From positions 1 to 64,000 of the forward strand of contig NZ_JAJTTF010000011.1 in the NCBI RefSeq assembly GCF_021341785.1: 64,000 bases of DNA, written 5' to 3'. This document shows positions 57,395 to 64,000 of this stretch, one piece after another. How positions within the stretch are numbered: position 1 is the stretch's first letter; every line of letters begins with the position of its first letter. The translations under genes were made by a program, and so were the position numbers. The notes under the pieces are model-generated. The model was not told the DNA's origin. It did not search any database and worked only from the letters and a program-made list of their open reading frames with translations. Source of the stretch: Microbacterium sp. Au-Mic1 (GTDB lineage: Bacteria > Actinomycetota > Actinomycetes > Actinomycetales > Microbacteriaceae).

Positions 57395-59470
57395 TCAATT
57401 CTGCGCCGTCAGGTCGTAGACCGTCACGCCGTCGACGGTCTTCGCCGTGAAGTTCGCCTCGACCCACTGCTGGATCTGGGCGGACGCGTCGCCGCCACCG
57501 TTCGATCCTCCCATCCGCCCGCCGGCGATGAAGTAGTGGATCCGTCCCGCCGTGACGTAGGCCTGGAACTGGGCGAGCGTCGGCGAGGGATCGCTGCCGT
57601 TGAATCCGCCGATCGGCATCACGGCCGCCCCCGTGCCCAGCTGGTAGCCGGCTGCGGTCTGCGAGCCGATCGCCGCGGCGGCCCAGGTGTAGGCCGACGC
57701 GTCGGCCGTGAGGAGCGTCTTCATGGCGGAGCCGACCGTGGAGGCCTCGAGCAGACCGCCCGCGCCACCCATGCCACGCCCCGCGCCGCCCGCGCCACCC
57801 TGGGTTCCCGTGCCGCCCGTCTGCCCGCCGGTCTGGCCTCCGGTCTGCCCTCCAGGGAAGCCGCCGGTTCCCCCGGGTGCGCCACCGCCGAAGCCGCCGT
57901 TGCGGCCGGGGGTCCCGCCGGCGAAACCGCGCCCGCCGAATCCGCCCATGCCGCCCTGCACCGTCGGCCCCGCCGTCACGATGGAGCCGGAGTGCGCCGC
58001 ACCGACCGTCTCGAGCGTGTACGCGGCGGGCGCAAGGAGCGCGCCCACGAGCAGGGCGGACAGCGTCGACGCGGTGAGGATCCGCGACCGCGGCGGAAGG
58101 AGCACGAGCGCGGCGCCGGCGAGCGAGACGACCAGCACCACGACCTTGAGCCACGGCAGCCAGGAGACCGCCCGGTCCAGCAGCACCCAGGCCCAGCCGG
58201 CCGTGACGACCGCCGACACCGCGAGCAGGATGCGCACCCACAGCCGCTCCCGCTGCCGGAACAGGACAGCACCGGATGCTCCGACGAGCCCGGCGAGCGG
58301 GGCCGCGAGCGCGACCGTGTAGTAGGCGTGGAAGATCCCCGCCATGAAGCTGAATGCGAGCATCGTGACGATGAGCCAGCTCGCGAGAGCGACGATCAGA
58401 ACACGGCGAGGATCCCGCCGCGGCGCCCGGCCGATGAGTACGAGCGCGCCGACGCAGAGGATCAGGGCGGCGGGGATCAGCCAGGAGATCTGACCCCCGA
58501 TCTCGTTCTCGAACAGGCGGAACAGGCCTGTGGATCCCCACATCCCCGCTCCGCCGCCGGCAGCCGCACCGCCGCCCCCGGTGACGCTGCCGGTCTCGTT
58601 CCCGGTGAGCCGGCCCAGGCCGTTGTAGCCGAAGGTGAGTTCGAGGAAGCTGTTCGTCTGCGAGCCGCCGATGTAGGGCCGGGTAGACGCCGGCACGAGC
58701 TCGACCACGGCGACCCACCAGCCGGCCGAGACGATCACCGCGCCCAGCGCAGCGAGCAGATGCCAGAGCCGCTTCAGGATCGGAGCCCCCGCGAAGGCGG
58801 CGTACAAGCCGGCGAGCACGGGCAGCACGAGGAAGGCCTGCAGCTGCTTGGTGAGGAAGCCGAAGCCGACGGCGACCCCGGCGAGGAGCAGCCAGCGCAA
58901 CTGCCCGCGGTCGATCGCGCGCAGCGTCAGCGCCACCGACGCCGTCAGCAGCAGGAGCAGCAGCGCATCCGGGTTGTTGAACCGGAACATCAGCGCGGCG
59001 ACCGGTGTCAGCGCGAACACTGCCGTCGAGACCAGCGCGGCGGCCGCACCGAACCGGCGCCGCACGGTGAACAGGATGATCGCGGCCGTGGCGACGCCCA
59101 TGAGCGCCTCCGGCACGAGGATGCTCCACGAGCTGAGCCCGAAGATCCTCGCCGACAGCTCCATCACCCACAGGCTCGCCGGCGGCTTGTCCACCGTGAT
59201 GGAGTTGCCGGCGTCGCTGGAGCCGTAGAAGAACGCGACCCAGTTCTGCGTGCCGGCCTGCACGGCGGCGGAGTAGAACGCGTTGGCCCATCCGCTCGCG
59301 GCGAGGTTCCAGATGTACAGGATCCCTGTGAGCAGGAGCGCGCCGGCGAAGGCGGGTGCCTCCCAGCGGGCGCGCGGGATCGCGTCTGCGGTGGAGATCG
59401 CGGCGACCGGATCCGGTCCGGCCGGCGGGTGGGCGGTCAGGGCGGGCGCGACGGCCACGGATGCGTTCAT
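57395..59470 (-). CDS. GT39/ArnT-like membrane glycosyltransferase with Gly-rich insert
   Basis: The 691-residue multi-pass protein begins with TM1 and the GT39 pattern (SVQAGTQNWVAFFYGSSDAGNSITVDKPPASLW region with the catalytic Asp-type loop, YNGLGRL). About 11 to 12 hydrophobic segments precede a 65-residue glycine-rich, low-complexity loop (GGFGGRGFAGGTPGRNGGFGGGAPGG..., with GGQTGGQTGGQTGG repeats) and an extracytoplasmic C-terminal domain (QTAAGYQLGTGAAVMPIGGFNGSDPSPTL). Such enzymes transfer sugars from lipid carriers to envelope targets. The start at 59470 overlaps the previous stop (ATGA). Confidence 0.88.
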   Translation of the reverse strand: MNASVAVAPALTAHPPAGPDPVAAISTADAIPRARWEAPAFAGALLLTGILYIWNLAASGWANAFYSAAVQAGTQNWVAFFYGSSDAGNSITVDKPPASLWVMELSARIFGLSSWSILVPEALMGVATAAIILFTVRRRFGAAAALVSTAVFALTPVAALMFRFNNPDALLLLLLTASVALTLRAIDRGQLRWLLLAGVAVGFGFLTKQLQAFLVLPVLAGLYAAFAGAPILKRLWHLLAALGAVIVSAGWWVAVVELVPASTRPYIGGSQTNSFLELTFGYNGLGRLTGNETGSVTGGGGAAAGGGAGMWGSTGLFRLFENEIGGQISWLIPAALILCVGALVLIGRAPRRDPRRVLIVALASWLIVTMLAFSFMAGIFHAYYTVALAAPLAGLVGASGAVLFRQRERLWVRILLAVSAVVTAGWAWVLLDRAVSWLPWLKVVVLVVSLAGAALVLLPPRSRILTASTLSALLVGALLAPAAYTLETVGAAHSGSIVTAGPTVQGGMGGFGGRGFAGGTPGRNGGFGGGAPGGTGGFPGGQTGGQTGGQTGGTGTQGGAGGAGRGMGGAGGLLEASTVGSAMKTLLTADASAYTWAAAAIGSQTAAGYQLGTGAAVMPIGGFNGSDPSPTLAQFQAYVTAGRIHYFIAGGRMGGSNGGGDASAQIQQWVEANFTAKTVDGVTVYDLTAQN

Positions 59471-60753
59471 GATCGGTTCGCCTCCTGAGCGAGCGTGGTG
59501 AGATGGTGGCGGGTGGACAGCGGTTCGACGGGCTCGGCGGGCGCGGGCTCCCCCCGTCCGCGCACGGCATCGCGGAACACCCAGATCTTCAGCAGCGCGA
59601 ACCGCAGCAGTGTCGCGACGAGGTTCGCGACGGTGAGGACGCCGACCTCGGCGAGGGCTCCCGGACGCGGATCCGCCGTGTGCAGGAGGACGAGGGATCC
59701 GCTCGTGAGCGCCCACGCCATCCCGAACACCGCGAGACCCTGCAGATGATGCGTCGTGGCGCCCGCTCTGCCGCGGATGCCGAAGGTGAAGCGGCGGTTG
59801 GCGGCCGTGTTGGCGACCGCGGTGACGAGCAGTGCCAGGAAGTTCGCGGTCTGCGCCGGCATCACGACCTGGAGCACCAGATAGACCAGCGCATACGCGA
59901 TCGTGGAGAGCACCCCGATGACGCCGAAGCGCACGACCTGCGCGATCAAGGGGGTCCGCGGCTGGGCGAACGGGTGGCGCCCGATGTCGCGATAAAGGTC
60001 GTCGACGGGGATCCGTCCGCGCGCGAGGCCCGTGCCGACGCGGACCATGCCCTTCAGATCGGCGGCCGCGGTCGCGACGATGTCGACCGAGCTGTGCGGA
60101 TCGTCGACCCAGTCGACGGGCACCTCGTGGATGCGCAGCCCCGCGCGCTCCGCGAGGATCAGCAGCTCGGTGTCGAAGAACCACCCGGTGTCCTCGACAT
60201 GCGGCAGCAGGCGGCGGGCCACGTCGGCGCGGATCGCCTTGAACCCGCACTGCGCGTCGCTGAACCTCACTCCGAACGTGCCGCGCAGCAGCGCGTTGTA
60301 GGAACGCGAGACGAACTCGCGCTTGCCCCCGCGCACGATGCGCGAGGTGCTCGCCAGGCGGGATCCGATCGCGAGGTCGGAATGACCGCTGAGCAGCGGG
60401 GCGACCAGCGGCTGCAGCGCGCGCAGATCGGTGGACAGGTCCTCGTCGAGGTAGGCGAGCACCCGGGCCGGCGACGTCGACCAGGCCGCCTTGAGCGCAC
60501 GGCCCCGCCCCTTCTCCGCCAGGTGCACCACCACCACGTGGTCGAGCCGGGCGGCCAGCTCATCGGCGATCGCCGCGGTGCCGTCGGTGCTGGCGTTGTC
60601 GGCGATCGTGATCCGCCAGGAGCCCGGCGCCTCGGCGCTGAGGTGCTCGTGCAGCAGCGCGATGCTCTGCGCAAGCGTCTCCTGCTCGTCGTGCACGGGG
60701 ACGACGACGTCGAGGTCGAGGTCGAGAGTCGGATCCTGGGTCATGGGATCCAT
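59467..60753 (-). CDS. GT2 glycosyltransferase fused to a GtrA flippase-like domain
   Basis: The 428-residue protein has an N-terminal GT2/DPM-like domain (LDVVVPVHDEQETLAQSIALL, IADNASTDGTA, AYLDEDLSTDL) that attaches sugar to a polyprenyl phosphate, and a C-terminal GtrA domain with four membrane segments (QVVRFGVIGVLSTIAYALVYL... FALLKIWVF) thought to flip the product. It is first in the operon with the GT39 enzyme, so the pair forms a lipid-linked sugar pathway to the outer face. The start is ATG 60753 or 60744. Confidence 0.9.
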   Translation of the reverse strand: MDPMTQDPTLDLDLDVVVPVHDEQETLAQSIALLHEHLSAEAPGSWRITIADNASTDGTAAIADELAARLDHVVVVHLAEKGRGRALKAAWSTSPARVLAYLDEDLSTDLRALQPLVAPLLSGHSDLAIGSRLASTSRIVRGGKREFVSRSYNALLRGTFGVRFSDAQCGFKAIRADVARRLLPHVEDTGWFFDTELLILAERAGLRIHEVPVDWVDDPHSSVDIVATAAADLKGMVRVGTGLARGRIPVDDLYRDIGRHPFAQPRTPLIAQVVRFGVIGVLSTIAYALVYLVLQVVMPAQTANFLALLVTAVANTAANRRFTFGIRGRAGATTHHLQGLAVFGMAWALTSGSLVLLHTADPRPGALAEVGVLTVANLVATLLRFALLKIWVFRDAVRGRGEPAPAEPVEPLSTRHHLTTLAQEANRS

Positions 60754-60817
60754 GCTCGGCGGCGCCCCGGGACGGGCGCTTTGGCACCGCTATGCGATGG
60801 CTAAGGACCCGCCTCGC

Positions 60818-62098
60818 TCACGCCGGAGCCGGCAGTGCCCGCCCGCTCCTCGAGGTCAGCGCGACGGCCAGAGCGATGAGAGCGGGCGCACCGCCCGCGA
60901 GCAGGAACGTGATCTCTCCGCCGAGCGCGTGCACGGCCCAGCCCGCGGCGAGCGCCCCTGCCGCCTGCATGCCCGTCATGCACACGACGTAGAGCGACAC
61001 CACCCGCCCGCGGATGGCGCCGTTGGCGGAGAGCTGGGTGAGCGAGTCGTTCCCGATCATGAACGCGGTCCGCATCAGCATCGACGCGACGAGCCCCACG
61101 ACGAACAGTCCGGCGACGGGCGCGAGGCCCGAGCACGCCCAGACCAGGCCCGAGCCGGCGAGCAGCAGCGCACTGTCGCGGAGGCGCAGCTGCCGCCGGC
61201 GCGCGGCCACCAGGCTGCCCAGCAGCGCACCCACCGCCGATGCGGTCTGGAACAGGGTGTACCCCAGCGTGCCGAGGCCGTAGCGCTCGTTCGCCGCCCA
61301 GGCCATCAGGATCGATGCCGTGAGGGCGAAGAACGCGAGCGACGAGATCAGCAGCAGGGCGGTGCGGATCTCCGGCTTGCGCTGCACGTAGCGGATGGCT
61401 TCGCGGATCTGCCCTCGCCGAGCGACGACCTTGATAGCCGGATGCAGCGCGGAGCGGCGGATCCCGAGCAGCATCACGATGCCCGCGAGCGGCCCGAGGG
61501 GTGCCGCCACGAGCGCCCATCCGGATCCGATGATCGCGACCAGGCCGGCGGTGAGCAGTGCGCCGAGGATCCCGGCGAGCTGCTGCACGGCGGCGTTCAG
61601 GCTCATCGCGTTGGGCAGTGCGCGGGTACCGACCACCTGCACGAGCAGCACGGCCCGGGCCGGCGCCTCGAACGCCGCGGCGACGCCGAGCAGGAGCGAG
61701 GAGGCGACGATCAGCGGCACGCCCGCGGTGCCGAGGATCGCCGGCACACCCAGGCAGAGCGCCGACAGCACGACGAGAAGCTGGGTCAGCACGACCGTCT
61801 GGCGGGGCGCGAAGCGGTCGCTGAGGACGCCTCCCCACGGCCCGAGCACGATGGAGGGCAGCAGCTGCGAGGCGACGACCAGGGCGACGAGGCCGACATC
61901 GCCGGTGAGCTCGATCATCAGCGAGTCCGTGGCCAGCCGCGCCAGCCATCCGGCGGCGGAGGTCGCCGCGAGGCCAGCGAAGTAGAGCCGGAAGTTCGCC
62001 TCACTCAGCGCCGCGAAGGTCGCGCGGAAGGTCGGTCGGGTCGCGAGCACCGGCAGCGGCTCGGTGATCGGATGATCCACGCCCGACAGAGAAGACAT
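60818..62098 (-). CDS. MFS transporter, enterobactin-exporter-like (drug/metabolite efflux)
   Basis: The 426-residue protein has twelve hydrophobic segments and motif A-like GVLSDRFAPRQTVVLTQLL, with LAATSAAGWLARLATDSLMIELTG at the start, as in the MFS_3/EntS-like class. It probably exports a small molecule. It is divergent from a LysR gene across 102 bases, so that regulator is the likely controller. The ATG at 62098 was chosen because the upstream frame overlaps the LysR gene. Confidence 0.88.
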   Translation of the reverse strand: MSSLSGVDHPITEPLPVLATRPTFRATFAALSEANFRLYFAGLAATSAAGWLARLATDSLMIELTGDVGLVALVVASQLLPSIVLGPWGGVLSDRFAPRQTVVLTQLLVVLSALCLGVPAILGTAGVPLIVASSLLLGVAAAFEAPARAVLLVQVVGTRALPNAMSLNAAVQQLAGILGALLTAGLVAIIGSGWALVAAPLGPLAGIVMLLGIRRSALHPAIKVVARRGQIREAIRYVQRKPEIRTALLLISSLAFFALTASILMAWAANERYGLGTLGYTLFQTASAVGALLGSLVAARRRQLRLRDSALLLAGSGLVWACSGLAPVAGLFVVGLVASMLMRTAFMIGNDSLTQLSANGAIRGRVVSLYVVCMTGMQAAGALAAGWAVHALGGEITFLLAGGAPALIALAVALTSRSGRALPAPA

Positions 62099-62147
62099 GA
62101 CCTCAACGGTACGGAGGATCACGCGATCACTCACGATAATGAGAGAC

Positions 62148-62158
62148 ATAACTGTTAT
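62148..62158. promoter_or_regulatory. LysR-box-like palindrome between divergent MFS and LysR genes
   Basis: ATAACTGTTAT is a perfect 5-1-5 palindrome in the 102-base gap and fits the T-N11-A LysR consensus when read with its flanks. It lies 43 bases before the LysR GTG. Confidence 0.5.
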
Positions 62159-62200
62159 TGGATCTGTGAATGAGCAGGATCCTGCGGGACGGGAGCGCAC

Positions 62201-63079
62201 GTGTTCGAGCCGGATCTGCTGCGGTGCTTCGTCGCCGTGGCGGAGAATCGCAGCTTCTCGGAGGCCGGGCGGCAGCTCGGGATCAGTCAGCCGACGGTCA
62301 GTCAGCGGGTCAGGCGACTCGAGGAGCAGGCCGGCCGCTCGCTGATCGCCCGGGACACCCACAGCGTCGGCCTCACCGACGGCGGCGAGTCGATGCTGGC
62401 CTTCGCGCGTCGCACGCTCGCCGTGCTCGATGAGGCGCAGGCCTACTTCTCCGGCCCTGCCGAACGGGCGACGGTCCGCTTCGGCACGGCGGACGACCTC
62501 GCCCTCACCCACCTGCCCGGGATCCTCCGCGACTTCCGCCGGAAGAACCCGCACATCGACGTCGAGATCACCGTCGGCCAGTCCGCAGCCGTCGCCCGAC
62601 GCCTGCGCGCCGGCGCGCTCGACCTCGTCTACGTGCGACAGGAGCCGGGCATCGCGGAGGGCAGGGTCGTCCGGCGCGAGCAGCTGATCTGGGGCGCGCA
62701 CCCTTCATTGCGACTCGATCCGGGCGACGTGGTCCCGCTCGTCACCTATCCCCGACCGAGCCACTCCCGCGCCGCCGCGGTCACCGCGCTCGAGACGGCG
62801 GGGCGACGCTGGAAGGCGAGGTGCACGGTGCGCGACATCACCGGGATCCTCGCCGGCGTCCGGGCGGGCCTGGGTGTCGCCGTCTTCCCCGGCGGGATGA
62901 TGCCCCCGGATCTCGTGCGCGCCGACGCCGCACTGGGCCTGCCGCACCTCGACACACTGGACTTCGCACTCATCGACGATCCCGCGGCTCCCCGCGCGCC
63001 GATCGAGGCGCTGAGCGCGGCGATCATCGACTCGCACACCCGTGAGGCGCGCCAGCTCCCCGGCGCTTCGGAGAGCTGA
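62201..63079 (+). CDS. LysR-family transcriptional regulator
   Basis: The 292-residue protein has the N-terminal helix-turn-helix RCFVAVAENRSFSEAGRQLGISQPTVSQRVRRLEEQAG (about 8-45) and a type-2 periplasmic-fold effector domain (VRFGTADDLALTHLPGILRDF, ITVGQSAAVARRLRAGALDLVYV, ITGILAGVRAGLGVAVFPGGM). The GTG at 62201 is the start. It is divergent from an MFS exporter and probably regulates it. Confidence 0.9.
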   Translation: MFEPDLLRCFVAVAENRSFSEAGRQLGISQPTVSQRVRRLEEQAGRSLIARDTHSVGLTDGGESMLAFARRTLAVLDEAQAYFSGPAERATVRFGTADDLALTHLPGILRDFRRKNPHIDVEITVGQSAAVARRLRAGALDLVYVRQEPGIAEGRVVRREQLIWGAHPSLRLDPGDVVPLVTYPRPSHSRAAAVTALETAGRRWKARCTVRDITGILAGVRAGLGVAVFPGGMMPPDLVRADAALGLPHLDTLDFALIDDPAAPRAPIEALSAAIIDSHTREARQLPGASES

Positions 63080-63125
63080 CGGGGATCGGCCGCGGCCAGA
63101 CCGCGGACGCCGCGCGACAAAAGCG

Positions 63126-63151
63126 AAACGGCCCGCCGAAGCGGGCCGTTT
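63126..63151. terminator. Bidirectional terminator between LysR and tRNA-Arg
   Basis: AAACGGCCCGC (63126-63136), loop CGAA, GCGGGCCGTTT (63141-63151) form a perfect 11-bp stem with flanking A and T runs, so it can end both the LysR transcript and the tRNA precursor. Confidence 0.85.
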
Positions 63152-63171
63152 CTTACTGTCTCAACACAGTG

Positions 63172-63244
63172 TGCGCCTGGAGGGACTCGAACCCCCAACC
63201 TTCTGATCCGTAGTCAGATGCTCTATCCATTGAGCTACAGGCGC
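63172..63244 (-). tRNA. tRNA-Arg (anticodon ACG)
   Basis: The 73-base cloverleaf on the minus strand has acceptor stem GCGCCTG/CAGGCGC with discriminator A, D arm TAGCTCAATGGATAGAGC, anticodon stem-loop CTGACTACGGATCAG with ACG at 63211-63209, and T arm GGGGGTTCGAGTCCCTCC. CCA is not encoded. It reads CGN arginine codons. Confidence 0.96.
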
Positions 63245-63264
63245 ATCCGGTCTTTCACAAGACC

Positions 63265-63280
63265 GCCCGCTCTCGCGGGC
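63265..63280. terminator. Short GC-rich hairpin downstream of the last gene
   Basis: GCCCGC TCTC GCGGGC, perfect, lies between the stop at 63359 and the tRNA gene on the minus strand. It is a weak terminator candidate because no U-tract follows. Confidence 0.4.
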
Positions 63281-63358
63281 CTCGTCAACAATACCCCAGA
63301 GGCGGGGCGGAACGCGAATCGAGAGCGCGGCGAGCGCACCGGTCGGGCGTGGCGGATA

Positions 63359-64000
63359 TCAGCGCACCTGCCGTGCGGCGCGCTTCTCCTCGCGCTCCGC
63401 CGCCTTCGCGGCCGCCTTGTCGGCCTTCTCCGCCGCCTTGTCGACCTTCTCGCGGTTCTTGCGCCGCGCGCGCTGATCCGAGGCGAGCGCCTGCAGGTCG
63501 ACGAGCCGCAGCGCCTGCATGCGGGCCTCACGCATCGTGGCGTAGTCCGGATCCTCGTCCGGGCGCATGGCTTCGACGGAAAGCCGGCTCTGCAGGTTTC
63601 CGGCGACGTCGCCCCACGCGGCGGCGCGCGCCGCCTCCACCAGGAACCGCAGCGTCTCGGGATCGTCGGCCATCTCCCGCAGCCGGTCGGCCACCGCCGA
63701 GGACTGCTTGGCCCGCCGCTTGAGGTTGCGCACATCGCGGTCGCGGTAGTCGTGCGTGCCGTGCGGATCGGAGTACCGGCCGTGGGCGCGCTTGCGCAGC
63801 CTGTTGGCCAGCTCCGCCGCCTCCTCGGACTCCGCGGCGAGCGCGATCAGTGCCTCGTGCGCGTCGTTCATGTACTTGGCGACGTCGAAGGATCCGCCCT
63901 GCGCGATCGTGCCCACGAGGATGTGGTTCTTGACGGTCAGACGGGCGGCAGACGTGGCGATCGCCACGCCCTCGGCAATGGCGTCCGCGCTCTTTCCCAC
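63359..64000 (-). CDS. Uncharacterised Ala/Lys-rich protein, possibly truncated at window edge
   Basis: The first 213 codons (or the whole gene, if the GTG at 64000 is the start) encode a helical protein: DAIAEGVAIATSAARLTVKNHILVG, then DVAKYMNDAHEALIALAAESEEAAELANRLRKRAHG, YRDRDVRNLKRRAKQS, and a Lys/Ala/Glu-rich coiled-coil tail (RRKNREKVDKAAEKADKAAAKAAEREEKRAARQVR). There is no signal peptide or enzyme motif. I recognise a Microbacteriaceae-type protein but not its function. The start may lie beyond base 64000. Confidence 0.65.
   Translation of the reverse strand: MGKSADAIAEGVAIATSAARLTVKNHILVGTIAQGGSFDVAKYMNDAHEALIALAAESEEAAELANRLRKRAHGRYSDPHGTHDYRDRDVRNLKRRAKQSSAVADRLREMADDPETLRFLVEAARAAAWGDVAGNLQSRLSVEAMRPDEDPDYATMREARMQALRLVDLQALASDQRARRKNREKVDKAAEKADKAAAKAAEREEKRAARQVR

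Noticed and set aside
57395..60250. One giant protein joining the GT39 enzyme to upstream sequence
   Set aside because: The ATGA overlap at 59467-59470 and the Arg-rich upstream translation show the extension is a frame artefact; the same holds for the response regulator frame reaching 59570.

Overview
The window looks like chromosomal DNA of a high-GC actinobacterium, most likely a Microbacteriaceae member such as Microbacterium. The grounds are very GC-rich codon use, many GTG and TTG starts, ATGA/GTGA-coupled operons, several apparently leaderless promoters, a DUF222-HNH gene and Tat-exported carbohydrate enzymes. I see no insertion sequence, prophage or CRISPR array.

Layout: 1-3991 is a nitrate-assimilation operon (transporter, molybdenum reductase, FAD oxidoreductase cut by the window edge). 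4287-5858 is a CPA1 cation/proton antiporter. 5909-15845 is a fructan/fructose locus: fructokinase, small monooxygenase-fold protein, FrcBCA-like ABC importer, LacI regulator, a large secreted GH32 enzyme and two small exported Ig-like proteins, tied together by repeats of one operator. 15900-17720 holds a small kinase, a SnoaL-like protein and an ECF sigma factor with an ECF41-like promoter between them. 17739-34224 is a single-direction 12-gene operon for galactoside and galactonate catabolism (GH36, GH31, sialidase-fold protein, double beta-helix protein, DgoD, KDPG/KDPGal-type aldolase, ABC importer), bracketed by two paralogous FadR-type regulators and opening at a promoter that carries a perfect palindrome.

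35073-38428 holds an SGNH hydrolase, degraded coding remnants, and a GlxA-type regulator next to a membrane protein with two DJ-1-like domains. 38692-42029 is the most unusual part: a leaderless nine-codon leader ORF and a 340-base structured leader precede an operon of a zinc-ribbon ribosomal protein L32 paralogue, a Cfr-type 23S rRNA methyltransferase and an ABC-F ATPase. All three act on the large ribosomal subunit, so this looks like an attenuation-controlled ribosome-protection (antibiotic tolerance) module.

42164-44460 is a CGNR-regulator/SRPBCC/VOC cluster with three copies of one operator. Then follow a candidate structured RNA, a MarR regulator, a DUF222-HNH protein, a flotillin-like protein, HrpB helicase, a TetR-controlled ABC-2 exporter with leaderless transcription, L-serine dehydratase, a two-component system coupled to a GT39/GT2-GtrA envelope-glycosylation pair, an MFS/LysR pair, tRNA-Arg(ACG) and a truncated uncharacterised gene. 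Base composition looks lower in GC in roughly 17.7-34 kb and 35.7-42 kb than in the flanks, by eye only.
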